Both the position numbers and the translations under genes were made by a program. From Lutjanus erythropterus (lineage: Eukaryota; Chordata; Actinopteri; Lutjaniformes; Lutjanidae), in contig CM034592.1 of the NCBI GenBank assembly GCA_020091685.1, forward strand, positions 39,462,705-39,526,704: a stretch of 64,000 bases of DNA. Reading direction: 5' to 3'. A model generated the notes under the pieces. It was not told the origin of the DNA and did no database searches. It saw nothing but the letters and a program-made list of their open reading frames with translations. How positions within the stretch are numbered: position 1 is the first letter of the stretch; each line of letters opens with the position of its first letter. Positions 33,801 through 42,790 of this stretch are shown in pieces.

Positions 33801-35511
33801 AGTGTAAAAAGTAAAATATTGCAGTGTCATTAATATTTTAGTCAGTACAAAGTTTTTAGGGAGGCAGTCAGCCCACAGAGTGTGTGTGTGTGTGTGTGTT
33901 TAATCTGATTTGTTAAAACAAAAGTCACACTTCAGTGAGATGGCAGCAAAGTTCAGCACACAGCAACAAAACAGTGATCTCAAGGGAGACAGATTCATTG
34001 GCACAAAGACACTGATGTGTGTGTCCAGGAGGACCTGAAGGCCTCTGAGGCGAACAACATACATGTATTTAATCTTTTTCCAGCTGTTTTAAACCCACTT
34101 TAACTACCTTTCAATTGATTATGATTGAAATAATATAATTCTATTTAAAAATGTACTGTATGTATTTCTGAAGGATTGCATGTTGCAGTTTGCTGATATC
34201 TTCCTGTAATAACCACAAAATCACCCTGGACAAGTGCCAGTTCATCACAGGGCTGACACATAGACAGACAACCACTCATTCCACACCTATGAGCAATTTA
34301 GTCAACCTAGCATGCATGTCTTTGGACTGTGGGAGGAAGCCGGAGAACCCGGAGAGAACCCACACAGACACGGGAGAACATGCAACTCCGCACAGAAAGG
34401 CCCTGCCCGGCAGCCGGTCGAACTCAGGACCTTCTTGCTGTGAGGCGCAGTGCTATACTACACCATCCGTGCGCCCCTCAATTAATCAATAGTTATAATT
34501 GATTAGTTGAGAAAATAATAGATAGATTAATCAGCTATGAAAATAATCGTTAGTTGCAGCCCTATTTAACAGTGACATGCAATGATAAGCGACTTTTTGC
34601 TAAGCCCCGCCCTCCTTAGTGCTTTGCTGGAGCCTTCCATTCTGGCACTGTTGCAGTTACAGTGATAACTGTGGCAGATTTAACATCGAAATGGGAGTAA
34701 CTGTTGAAACACGAGATCTTTGGATCCTTAGAGGCGTAAACAAAAGCAGCTTCTCATTTCTAGCTGATGACAGTTGATTCTGTCGGCTAAAATAATGAAA
34801 TGAGTTGTAGATTCATCCTCTGTAGTTTTATGTCAGAGAAGCAAGTATTTCAACCTTTATTTGAGACTTTGAATACCAGCTGTTATCTAGAGAATTTACA
34901 GTATGTGAAAAATTAAATAGTATGTTTTTATTTTCTCTCTGGTTTATGTCCCTATTTGAATAACTGTTGCTAATTATGCTTTGCTGATATATTTATTTTG
35001 TGTGTGCATGTTCAGTGTTCATGGGATCGTCGGGGAGAAGTGTCGTCACTCGCTGCAGGAAAGCGTGCATCTGATCACAGTACCTGTGCAGGTCATCTGG
35101 GGAAGAAGATCAGGTAAAAAATTGCAGCAGATTGTCATTAAAAAAAAAAAAAGATTTAAAAAATAGAACTGCACTCTGACTGTGCTTACATTTCGATCTG
35201 AAAATGGATAGATGACCTGATTTATTTCAGAACCACCATACAGCCGTGCTGGTTGCAAAGCTAATAATGTCTCATGATCACCTCAAACATGATGAGCTGC
35301 TAAATAACCCGCCTGTTCTCTCAGGTGCTGGACGTGTCCGGGTGGCAGTGCTGCAGCGGCGCTGCCAAACTGTCAGGTGGAGGTGTTGGAAAACTGTGGT
35401 CACTCTGTGGCGCTGGAGGCCAGGAAGACTGCCAACCTCATCATGGACTTCCTGTCTGCACAGGAAGTCAAAGATGAAAATGCTAGAAACTTTCCTGAAG
35501 GAAACTTTTGA
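20152..35511 (+). CDS. abhd6: Monoacylglycerol lipase ABHD6 (last two exons frameshifted)
   Basis: Coding exons: 20152-20255 (exon begins 20137), 22653-22812, 23347-23460, 25104-25236, 26273-26430, 27696-27750, 35016-35113 and 35325-35511 (TGA 35509-35511). All have GT-AG borders. The ATG has G at -3 and +4. Residues about 3-28 form an N-terminal membrane segment (ELIIISGGILVVPVLAF...). LLLHGFSASKDMW supplies the oxyanion-hole region, and GGSMGG gives nucleophile Ser144 (codon 25155-25157). The catalytic His lies in ENCGHS and the Asp at the end of exon 35016-35113. ABHD6 is a membrane serine hydrolase that breaks down 2-arachidonoylglycerol and other monoacylglycerols. Exons up to 27750 read cleanly. 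Exon 35016-35113 lacks 1 nt early and 2 nt late relative to the expected frame, so a TGA falls in frame at 35072-35074. The last exon lacks about 1 more nt near 35342. This is either an assembly error or a truncated gene. The 7.3-kb intron before these exons carries two antisense coiled-coil copies. Confidence 0.9.
20811..21035 (+). repeat. Interspersed repeat (GCCAGAGCTCGCC family), copy 1
   Basis: Shares CTTTAATGCCAGAGCTCGCC, GATTGGTTTAAAGAAATGCA and GCCAGACCTTTCTCCAGCGC with 60985-61240 in the same orientation. The CAGCGCTGAGCGCTG end can form a hairpin. No coding function is visible, despite open frames of 66-80 codons. Confidence 0.7.
22307..22320 (-). promoter_or_regulatory. CTCF-like core motif
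   Basis: CTGCCCTCTACTGG matches all 14 positions of the reverse CTCF consensus SYGCCMYCTRSTGG. Located in abhd6 intron 2. Motif match only. Confidence 0.4.
22873..22940 (+). repeat. Fragment of GTAGGATTTAG repeat family
   Basis: Starts AAAGGACTAGTTTGTAGGAT then TTAGTGGCATCTGG, matching the tip of the element at 19622-19942 and the piece at 52055. Confidence 0.55.
24600..24920 (-). repeat. GGGCTGCAAC-family fragment
   Basis: AT-rich sequence with TTAGAGCTGCAACAATTTAA, a TTAATTGAGAAAATAATTAA stretch and TTGGACTTTGAACAACATTTC. Related segments occur at 28185, 31440, 38650, 46690 and 57073. It is a common teleost dispersed repeat. Located in abhd6 intron 4. Confidence 0.5.
25318..25410 (+). repeat. 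Dispersed repeat carrying a CTCF-like core
   Basis: AAAAGTGAAGCCAAAGCATG followed by GCCCCCTGGTGGCTGGCTGC and AGAATAGGTCGCAAATCCTG is a recurrent teleost repeat segment. TCGCCCCCTGGTGG (25349-25362) fits 13 of 14 positions of the reverse CTCF consensus. Located in abhd6 intron 5. Confidence 0.5.
25681..26134 (+). mobile_element. AAAGGGATAGTTCACCC inverted-repeat element, copy 2
   Basis: It begins AAAGGGATAGTTCACCCTAA and ends GGGTGAACTATCC. The interior matches 19037-19625, including GGAGACTTGGATTA. Located in abhd6 intron 5. Confidence 0.8.
26570..27445. repeat. Tandem array of ~55-bp GGTTCT/AGAACC units, copy 2
   Basis: More than a dozen diverged units of the kind seen at 14560-15178, with TTTTATATTCCAGG, TTTATCTAGAACCCACC and GGGGTTCTACCAAGAACC. 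The left tip is ACTCTTAGAAATAAAGG, the inverse of the right tip of copy 1. It fills most of abhd6 intron 6. Confidence 0.8.
27621..27689. repeat. (TG)n microsatellite next to the abhd6 exon at 27696
   Basis: About 34 TG units end six bases before the exon, so the repeat takes the place of the polypyrimidine tract (TTGTCAG/GTCCTG). Length changes here could affect splicing of this 55-nt exon. Confidence 0.95.
28185..28238 (+). repeat. GGGCTGCAAC-family repeat leading into the triplicated unit
   Basis: Starts TAGGGCTGCAACTAATGATG and contains TGATTAATTGGTCTATTATT. It grades directly into the triplicated unit at about 28239. Upstream (27988-28180) lies a GTTACAT-type AT-rich fragment. Confidence 0.5.
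28844..30388 (-). pseudogene. Coiled-coil protein gene, copy A (frames broken)
   Basis: Read on the minus strand from an ATG at 30388 (METS...FNELQEQRTDNKFG in its sister copies) to a stop at 28844 after DDLEPGP. The aligned frames would give about 515 residues with no visible intron. The protein is almost all charged heptad sequence: recurring units of about 40-45 residues contain LVxALKKAExQ, then RLQWQxEK, then SLxEE(I/M)xK, and the C-terminal tail is acidic and Pro/Gln-rich. I do not recognise the family; the composition fits a cytoskeletal or scaffold coiled coil, but that is not a functional assignment. One- and two-base indels split the frame into several pieces. It lies inside abhd6 intron 7 on the opposite strand. 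Confidence 0.6.
30389..30600 (-). promoter_or_regulatory. Conserved upstream region of coiled-coil copy A
   Basis: The same upstream block occurs before all three copies. On the gene strand it holds an exact octamer motif ATGCAAAT (30544-30551 in reverse), a TTTGATGATGTCATCAA stretch resembling a CRE/AP-1 site, and a TTTAAATAAAGG stretch farther out. The arrangement could be a promoter; no expression evidence. Confidence 0.35.
30734..30811. repeat. (TG)n microsatellite of copy A
   Basis: About 38 TG units. The equivalent runs are much shorter in copy B (33880-33899) and copy C (41118-41148). Confidence 0.95.
31190..34221. repeat. Triplicated ~3-kb unit, copy B
   Basis: Begins GTTCCCAGACTAGGAGTAAT directly after copy A and ends ...AACCACAAAAT at 34221, exactly where a LINE-type tail starts. 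It carries more small deletions than the other copies, and lacks the ~165 bp that follows the TG run in copy A. Confidence 0.9.
32035..33541 (-). pseudogene. Coiled-coil protein gene, copy B (frames broken)
   Basis: Same gene as at 28844-30388, with the ATG at 33541 on the minus strand. It is about 40 nt shorter overall because of many one- to three-base losses. Only short pieces stay in frame, e.g. LSRHKEENKHLVDAVKK and the tail with PEDKSSI. As written it cannot make the long coiled coil. Either real decay or uncorrected sequencing error. Confidence 0.55.
34222..34477 (+). mobile_element. LINE-type 3' tail fragment
   Basis: Contains CACCCTGGACAAGTGCCAGT, CATGTCTTTGGACTGTGGGA, GGAGAACCCGGAGAGAACCC and GAACTCAGGACCTTCTTGCT, the widely repeated teleost non-LTR 3' region. 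No reverse-transcriptase frame remains. A GGGCTGCAAC-family piece follows in reverse to about 34565. Confidence 0.6.
34599..34815 (-). repeat. Interspersed repeat, copy 2 (inverse of 200-416)
   Basis: Starts GCTAAGCCCCGCCCTCC and runs through GCAGCTTCTCATTTCTAGCT, the reverse complement of the copy at the left end of the window, with scattered differences. Located in abhd6 intron 7. Confidence 0.6.
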
Positions 35512-36253
35512 ACCGTATGCTTGCCCCTCAAGATGGATGATGAGAGAATGAAGGTTATAATGAAGGTGGTGAGGGTAATAATGATGTAAAGGTGGTGTTA
35601 CTCTTTTAAAGTCTCATGGAAGAGTTTCCTACAAGTGTTTACATCAGTGAAAATTGAATGAACAGCACAAAAATGGGACAGACCGTTAAATACTGCTGAA
35701 GTTTTTACACGTTTGGTTTGCACCATGCAGGAGGCTGCAGACTCTGTTTTAGAGGCTGATGTTGAATGAAAACATTCCATGTTGGGATTTTGCACATTTC
35801 ATTGTCATAAAAACTGTATTTCAGTCTCCTGCTGTGAACCAGCTGCATATTTATGAAACGCACTTACAATTTAGAATAAGAAATGTACTGTGAGACATGT
35901 AAAGTGAGTTGTCACATTTATTTTACTTCACTAAAAAGGTTTGATAAATGATTCAGCATCTGTACTAAGTCTCATAGACCACAGACATAAATATCCTGCA
36001 GGAAATTATTATCATTATTCTTGATAAAACCTATTTTATTGATTCACTAGAAGCCTTTGGTTTTGGTTTTGTAGTAATGCGCCAACAGACCGCTGGGTGG
36101 CGACACATCTTTACAGCTGCATCAAGAATGTCAAAGTGAATAATTCAACAGACATATCACTCCACAGCAGGAACATTTAATCTTCTTACTCTGACTTCTT
36201 TATTGAAGTCTGAAAAATACTTTAATCTACTGCCACTGTGCGTAACTTGGTCC

Positions 36254-36259
36254 AATAAA
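36254..36259 (+). terminator. abhd6: Candidate abhd6 polyadenylation signal
   Basis: AATAAA lies about 745 nt after the abhd6 stop codon, the first exact hexamer I notice in a plausible position. The 35512-36270 stretch would then be 3' UTR. Confidence 0.35.
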
Positions 36260-36279
36260 CAGATACTATGTTAAAGTCT

Positions 36280-38377
36280 GAATTATTTTGTCATTTTATA
36301 AAACTTGTGCAAAGACTCAGTTTAGACCCAGAATGTAGCAAAATGAACAAAAATCAAAAAGTGGACTTTGAAAAAAAGAGTTATTTGTACCAATTACCAA
36401 ATTTATTACCCAAAGTCAATGTTTTGAATAAGATGCACCTACTAAAGGAGATTTTTATCTATAATTTTTAAGAGGACATACAGAACCTTATGAAGCAGGT
36501 TAAAAATCAAAATAATGAATGCCAAGGAAAATATTTTTGTACTGACAAATTACAAGTGTATGAACAGACGGATTGATTAATATTTTATTTGCAAATCATG
36601 TTTATGATTTATTTTTATTGCCCATTAAATAATCAAATACATTTCTAAATTACATTGTAATTTAGTCTATTTAATTATATATTAATGAATACATTTGTAA
36701 ACAAGTGTATTAATTGCTATTATTATTGTCTCCATAGTTACTGATTAATTAATTATTTTAGGCCTACAGTTTGATGACATTTGTCATCTGCCATAATGTA
36801 GTTTGACTTATGCTACAGTCTCTGAAAACATTGTTTATTTCTGTGAATCAGATGTTATCATTAATACAAATATTTAAAATATAAAACTACAGAACAGAAG
36901 TAACTTTGGTCTACCGCCACTTGTGATTCCTGGATGCTCGATGTATCGACAGAGTGATCCATCATACTATTTTAGATATCTTTGACAGAGCCGGCTGTGG
37001 CATCTGCGCATGCGCGTCTGTGACGGCAACCTGCGCACTGGTTAAAAGTTTGTATCGACGCTGAACGGATGATAACACGCTGTCATCGCTCCACGTTGGT
37101 GTAGTTTGTGAGTAAAATGCTGGAAACGCACTTTTTGTACATTGTTCCAATAACAAACAGTTAATCGACCGTTAGCTGTAGTTTGCTGTCAGTTGCTTAT
37201 TTCACCCCTAACTTAGCTAGTTGCTGCGTGATCGTGTTTAGAAGGGAACCCCAGATCCGCGAAAGATCTCTTGAGATCGATCATTTTGACGCAAATCATT
37301 ATCGTTACCTAAGTCACAACAAGTTCTTATATATCTTTAAACCCACCCAGAATTTAACCTCAGCGTTTTGATTTGATAAAACTATTAGTTTTGTACAACG
37401 TGCACAATGAATAAACAGTGGATACAAATATCGCGAGAGTTTCTCTAATCAAGGGTTCCTTCTAGACCCGTTGCCACTGTTTGACCTCTTGTTAGCTAGT
37501 TTTAGCTTCGGGTTGTGCAGCCATATGTACAGCTACGTTGTGTCTGGTATTTTCACGTGGAGTTCAAAGGCGTTAATTCTGCGAAGTGTCGAGACAGTAA
37601 ACAAAATGCGTAATATTTCAGATGTTTAACCGTTTTAGCCTGGTGTTTAGCCGCTATCTTGCTACAGTGGCCATGTTTGTTATTAGTTTGCGAGCATAAA
37701 CGATAAGTACGTTCGTGATGAACTGCGCCTCGCCTGGAGAGGAGACGAGATCAGGCGGCCGCAGCAGGAGGTGGAGACGAAAATCTGCAGTCAAGTCGGA
37801 CAGTTTTCCACAGACTTACGAGTGTAGAGGAAGAGACACGAACATCCTGTTAGATCACCTGTAGGTTACCTGTAGTCTGCAGATCATGTTCATAGCTGAA
37901 ACTGAATTTAACAACATCAGTTTCAGGATGTAATTATAATTTATTTGCCATTTCCCCTTTTAATACACTTCACCTTTTGGACTTTGGTCCATGTCAGTGT
38001 CTGTCTTTCTGTGGGTGTTTGGTCCTCTTGTTTGCAGAAGGATTGGTCCTAATCATATCAACGCTAAAAGAAATAATAAAATTAGTATTTTGAGTCATTT
38101 GACAGAGTGTGTAGATAAACTGAAAGCTTGTCAAATGGAAGAATGGAAAGAACATCTTCGATAAGAATTATAACAATGGTGATGATTGAGGACTCCTGAA
38201 ATCCAATTAAAAAGACAATAGGGCTCAGAGTAAAAGATATAAATAAAAAGCTAAAACAGAAACAAAAGAAGACAAGTAGTGTCACATAGCCAGGGCCGCG
38301 TTCAGCTTTTAGGAGCTCAGATGTTCTGGCTTGTCACACAAGTTGTGTCGTGTCTTTGCGGATCGACGATCAGCATC
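36280..38377. other. Intergenic stretch with a GC/CpG-richer block
   Basis: 36.3-36.9 kb is AT-rich with nothing recognisable. 36.95-37.85 kb is richer in CpG and contains an exact NRF-1 motif (TGCGCATGCGCG, 37005-37016), a CACGTG E-box near 37555 and GGCGGCCGC near 37756. This suggests a promoter, possibly for a distal first exon of rpp14, but no exon can be proven. Confidence 0.4.
37005..37016. promoter_or_regulatory. NRF-1 motif in a CpG-rich block
   Basis: TGCGCATGCGCG fits the NRF-1 consensus YGCGCAYGCGCR at every position. NRF-1 sites mark many housekeeping and mitochondrial-gene promoters, which would suit the downstream rpp14/htd2 transcript, but that gene starts 7 kb away. Confidence 0.45.
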
Positions 38378-39217
38378 GTTCCCAGACTCGAGGGTAATAG
38401 ATTACATGTAACAGGTAACTGTATTCCATTACATTTACAGATAAAAAAGATGTAATCAGATACATTTAGTAGAAAATGGGATTATTAGTAAGACTATAAT
38501 TTTAAAATAAAGGACAACATACTACCATGCTCAGTGCACACATTCATTATGATTAAGAAATGTTTCACTGGGTGGAAATTTCACGTTTGTTTGTCTTTAA
38601 ATCAATCAATCAGTCAGTAAATTGTAAATGAAGGAACAGCTGGACAAACTAATACACTTAGAGCTGCAATGATTAATCTATAATTAGTAGACTGTTAAAT
38701 TAATCTGCATCTATTTTGATAATCGATTAATTGTTTTGAGTCAGTTTTTAAGAAGAAGCTCCAAATTCTCTGATTTCAGCTTCTTAAATGTGAATATTTT
38801 CTGTACGTCTCTCTGACAGTAAAGTGAATATCTCTGAGTTGTGGACAAAACAAGACATTCAGTGTTGATTGACATTTTTCACCATTTTCTGACATTTCTT
38901 GGACCAAACAACTAATCGGTCAATTTAGAAAATAATTGTTAGCTATGTCCAGCCCTCCTCTTTTATCCGGGCTTGGGACCGCAAAGTGACCCAGAGACAC
39001 TTTGGCAGAGTTACTGTTTATTTAATTTTATTTTTTTAATTTTATTTTTTTTGTTTGTTGTTTGTTGTTTGTGGGGAACCAGAGCACCTGGAGAAAACCC
39101 ACAAACACTAGGAGAGCAATGGTGATGCTCTGACTAGTGCTTTTTTTTTTTTTTTTTATTTATTCTGGAGCCAGGCCTTGGAAGAATTACCAAAACCACT
39201 TCCTCTTCTTTCCTTTC

Positions 39218-40765
39218 TTATGGCCCTGGCTCGAGGTCATCTGTCTGGGACGCCTCTGACTGCTCATCCTCCTGCTCGTTGTCTTGGCGAGTCTGCTTGG
39301 GGTCCTGTGTGGCCTGAGGGATGGATGACTTGTCCTCTGGCAGCTCTGGACTGTCCAACTGCTCCTTGGCTTTCTTTAGAGCAACCACAAGCTTTTGCTC
39401 TTCTTTTTGTGTCATCAAACAAAGCCAGGACGAGGCTCGATTTCTCCATCTCCTCCTGCAGCGAGGTTTTCTCCGCTGCCACTGGAGACGGCCGCTCTCG
39501 AGCTGACCTGTGGACTTCTTCACAGCATCTACAAGGTGTTTGTTCTCTTCTTTGTGTCTGCTAAGCTGAGCCAGATATGATGTTTTTGATTTCCCGATCT
39601 CCTCCTGCAGTGAGGTTTTTCCTGCTTCCACTTGAGACGTTCAGTCTTAGCCTTATCTTCAGCCTTGTTAAGCTCAGCCACAAGTTTTTTGTTGCGTTTC
39701 TTTCCATCAGGCTGTTCCTCGTACTCCAACAGCAGCGAAGACTTTTCCTGCTGCCATTGGAGACGGTCATTCTCTACCTGATCTTCAGCTTTCTTGAGTG
39801 CAACCATGAGTTTGCTGTTCTCCTGTCTCTCGTAGTCAAGTAGGTCCATATGAGGCTCTTGATATCAGCCTCGCCAAGAGGTCAGTTTTCCTCATTCCAC
39901 TGTCTTCGTTCATCCACCAACTGGCGCTCGGCCCTCGTCAGCAGCCACAAGATCTTTCTGTTTCTGCTTGTCAAACTGGGCCTCATATGTCCCCATTTTC
40001 TTCATCTCCTCCAGCAGAAGTTTTCTCCCGCTGCCACTGGAAACAGTCGCTCTCCATCTGATCTGCAGCCCTCTTCAGAGCAGCCTTGAGCTTATTATTC
40101 TCATTTTTCTGTTCTCGACCTGAGCCAGACAGGCAGCTTTAGCTTCCTGGAGGGATGCAATCTCCTCCTGGAAGCTGTGGTGCTCGGCTTCTGCCATTAA
40201 TTTTGCCTTGGTCACATCAGCTATGATCTTGTTCATGTTAGCTCTGTGTTCATCCAGCTCGGCGAGATGGGAGGCGCGCATATTTCCAGACTTGTCTTAG
40301 CTTCCTCTTTCTGTTTAAAGCTCTTTCTCCATGTCGCTCAGTTTCTCCTTCATCTTTTTAGCTTCAGCCCTCTCAAATAAAAGATCTTTTTCCAACTGTT
40401 CTATCTTGAGTCTTTGTCTAAAAGCTGCACCTTCATGTACTGAGAAGTTGTTCGAGGTTGCTTTCAGCTACTGCGTAGCTGCTTCTCAGCACGGAGCTGC
40501 TCCTTCAACGTCTCGATATCATTTTTAAATGTCTCGATCTCTTTCTCCATCTGCTTGATTGGATTTCCGTGTCCTTGGTGTTGGATGTGGCGGGTGAAGA
40601 TAATTTGGATTCTTCTTCCAGATCTCCTTACCCGGGATTTCGCTCTCTCCATTTCCTTCTGTTTCTCTCCTGTCTCTCCTGTTCCATCTTCAACAGGATA
40701 GACTCACCAAACTTGTTGTCTGTCCTCTGTTCCTGTAGCTCGTTGAAATTATTTGAAGTTTCCAT
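39218..40765 (-). pseudogene. Coiled-coil protein gene, copy C (best preserved, still frameshifted)
   Basis: Minus-strand ATG at 40765 (METSNNFNELQEQRT), stop at 39218. An open frame also continues upstream to 40939. Long pieces are intact: 40281-40075 (DEHRANMNKIIADVTKAKLM), 39849-39529 (with DRLQWQQEKSSLLLEYEEQ) and 39631-39218 (LAQLSRHKEENKHLVDAVKK to the acidic tail). Together they show a continuous heptad coiled coil of about 515 residues with repeated WQ(R/Q)EK cores. Family not recognised. Being unspliced and repeated, it could be a retrogene-derived family. It lies between abhd6 and rpp14, inside a possible long first intron of rpp14. Confidence 0.6.
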
Positions 40766-41113
40766 CTTGCTTGAGTTGCTTTCCACGTGTTCTGTCTTTG
40801 TTCTGCTGGATGCTATTGTCTGTCCTCTGTCTTCTGTCTTACTGTACTCTGTTCTCTGAATGCTTTTACAGATGTATTTGTTGATACAGGGCTTTGATGA
40901 CATCATCAAAGGCGTAATAATTTGCATATTGTGCACCACTGTTTTTTTTAAATTTTTTAAAACCTTTATTTAAAAGACAGTAATGATTTCTACAACGTGA
41001 CAATTAGCATTTTAATAATAAAATGAATATATACTCAGTGTAAAAAGTAAAATATTGCCAGTGTCATTAATATTTTAGTCAGTACATAGTTTTTAGGGAG
41101 GGCAGTCAGCCCC

Positions 41114-41117
<4 letters not shown>

Positions 41118-41148
<31 letters not shown>
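41118..41148. repeat. (TG)n microsatellite of copy C
   Basis: About 15 TG units at the position of the longer run in copy A. Confidence 0.9.
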
Positions 41149-41149
<1 letters not shown>

Positions 41150-41235
41150 GAAGTGTGACATCACAATGACATAAGGCCAACATTCCATTGAAATCTGCTT
41201 GTTCTAAATCAGGTTTGTATTTGTAAAGGCCCCTA

Positions 41236-41715
41236 CACATGATCAGTGGTAAAAACGCTTTGCGCTGGCTGTCCCATTATTTTCCTATGGAGAGCGCGGT
41301 AGCGACCGACCTAGCGGCACCGCTACCCTCGGCGTGGCGCACCGCTCGGATCTGCTGCTCACTGCTGCACCCAAAGTTCAAATTATTTGAACTTTGACCT
41401 TGTTTGCAGCTGACCTTTCAAAGCGCAACCAATGAGATAACAGCTGAATGTGACGTAGCCAGAAGCGACACATACAAACAGAGGAGGGAGAGGAAATGGA
41501 AGAAAAACTCATTCTCTGTGTTTCCAAGTTCCCCGAACTGTATAACACCACATTAAAATCACACCACGATCTCGACAGGAAGAGGATTGCTTGGCGAAAT
41601 GTCAGTAGTCAGATCGGGCTACCAGGCTTGTGATTAGGCAGAGTTTATGAGCTACCGTTAAGCTAAATACAATGCTAACGTTAGCTTAGCTGTTTGTGTA
41701 CGTTTGCTATTCCAG
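41236..41715 (+). mobile_element. PIF/Harbinger-like insertion with a MADF-domain start
   Basis: Present in copy C of the triplicated unit and absent from copies A and B, so it inserted separately. An ATG at 41496 opens MEEKLILCVSKFPELYNTTL, then HDLDRKRIAWRNVSSQIGLP, which fits the start of a MADF/Myb-SANT-like DNA-binding domain (LI..V..(F/Y)PELY...K..AW..(I/V)). Such proteins are partners of Harbinger transposases. The frame stops soon after 41627. Element ends and target duplication are not clearly resolved. Confidence 0.55.
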
Positions 41716-42569
41716 GCAGACACAGTGACAGGATTCATTGGCACAAAAAGGCACTGATGTGTGTGTCCAGGAGGACCTGAAGGCCTCTGAGGCGAACAAC
41801 ATACATGTATTTAATCTTTTTTTCCAGCTGTTTTAAACCCACTTAAACTACCTTTCAATTGATTATGATTGAAATAATATAATTCTATTTAAAAATGTAC
41901 TGTATGTATTTCTGAAGGATTGCATGTTGCAGTTTGCTGATATTTCCACTGTAATAACCACAAAATATAAAGTCAAAGATAAAAGTATGTAGATAAAAAT
42001 CTCCTCCTGCTTCTGTTTTGTGAACACAGGCTCGTTTCATCTGATTTCACTGAGAATCCGACGTGGTGACAGACATGAAGAAAAACTATATAGAAACAGT
42101 CGATTCTCTCTCTGATGGTCTCATTAACTTATTTAGGTCATATAGAGGCAGCAGAATTAAATTCAGACTGTTTCATAATCAGTTATAAAATCCTTGTACC
42201 AGCTTTGATCATTATTTTCTCTCTTAAAATGTCTCCTGTTTAATTTTATTTTGTTTTAAATTGAGCATTTACATTGAAGCTTTTTTATTTTTCACTATAA
42301 AGTGCCTTCTTGATTGCTGATTGAAGTTAAAGTAGAAGAGATCCTCCTTTTGACGCTTGTAACATCTGTTCTTTTATCTGCCTTGTAAAGCACTAAACTG
42401 TTCTTTTGATAAGTCATTTAACCCTTATTATTATCAGACACAAAATATCTGCTTACTGACAGATTAAAACTTCATTGCACAACAGAAGACTGATATGTCC
42501 AGCATTAAATATTACAATTACACAGAAAAATAGTATTTTATACAACACATGGTGTTTGTTGTCAAAATT

Positions 42570-42790
42570 TAGAACCAATCAGAGCCTGTCAGCTTGTCGA
42601 TCAGGTGACAGCCAGGCGTTTGCAGTCTGTGGAGGGCAGCTGCGGCGCCTGGCTCTACAAACTGCAGCCGCCTCGATCTCGTGAGGTTATCGTTTCCTCC
42701 GTGTGCATGACGTCAGAGCAAGTGGGGACACAAATCTAACCGTCATGCATTGTGCGCCGACCGCCGCTGATCGATTCTGCGCAGGCCTGG
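42570..42790 (+). promoter_or_regulatory. Candidate promoter: CCAAT box and CRE in CpG-rich DNA
   Basis: CCAAT at 42575-42579, then a CpG-richer block with GCTGCGGCGCCTGG and a perfect CRE palindrome TGACGTCA at 42708-42715. It lies about 1.5 kb before the first recognised rpp14 exon (44208), which has an acceptor and so needs an upstream exon. Plausible rpp14/htd2 promoter, not proven. Confidence 0.45.

Larger units (their letters stand above)
38378..41966. repeat. Triplicated ~3-kb unit, copy C (with insertion)
   Basis: Begins GTTCCCAGACTCGAGGGTAA and ends ...AACCACAAAAT at 41966, matching copy B at both ends. It lies 4.2 kb downstream of copy B, separated by the abhd6 3' exons. A ~480-bp Harbinger-like insertion interrupts its tail. 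Confidence 0.9.
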
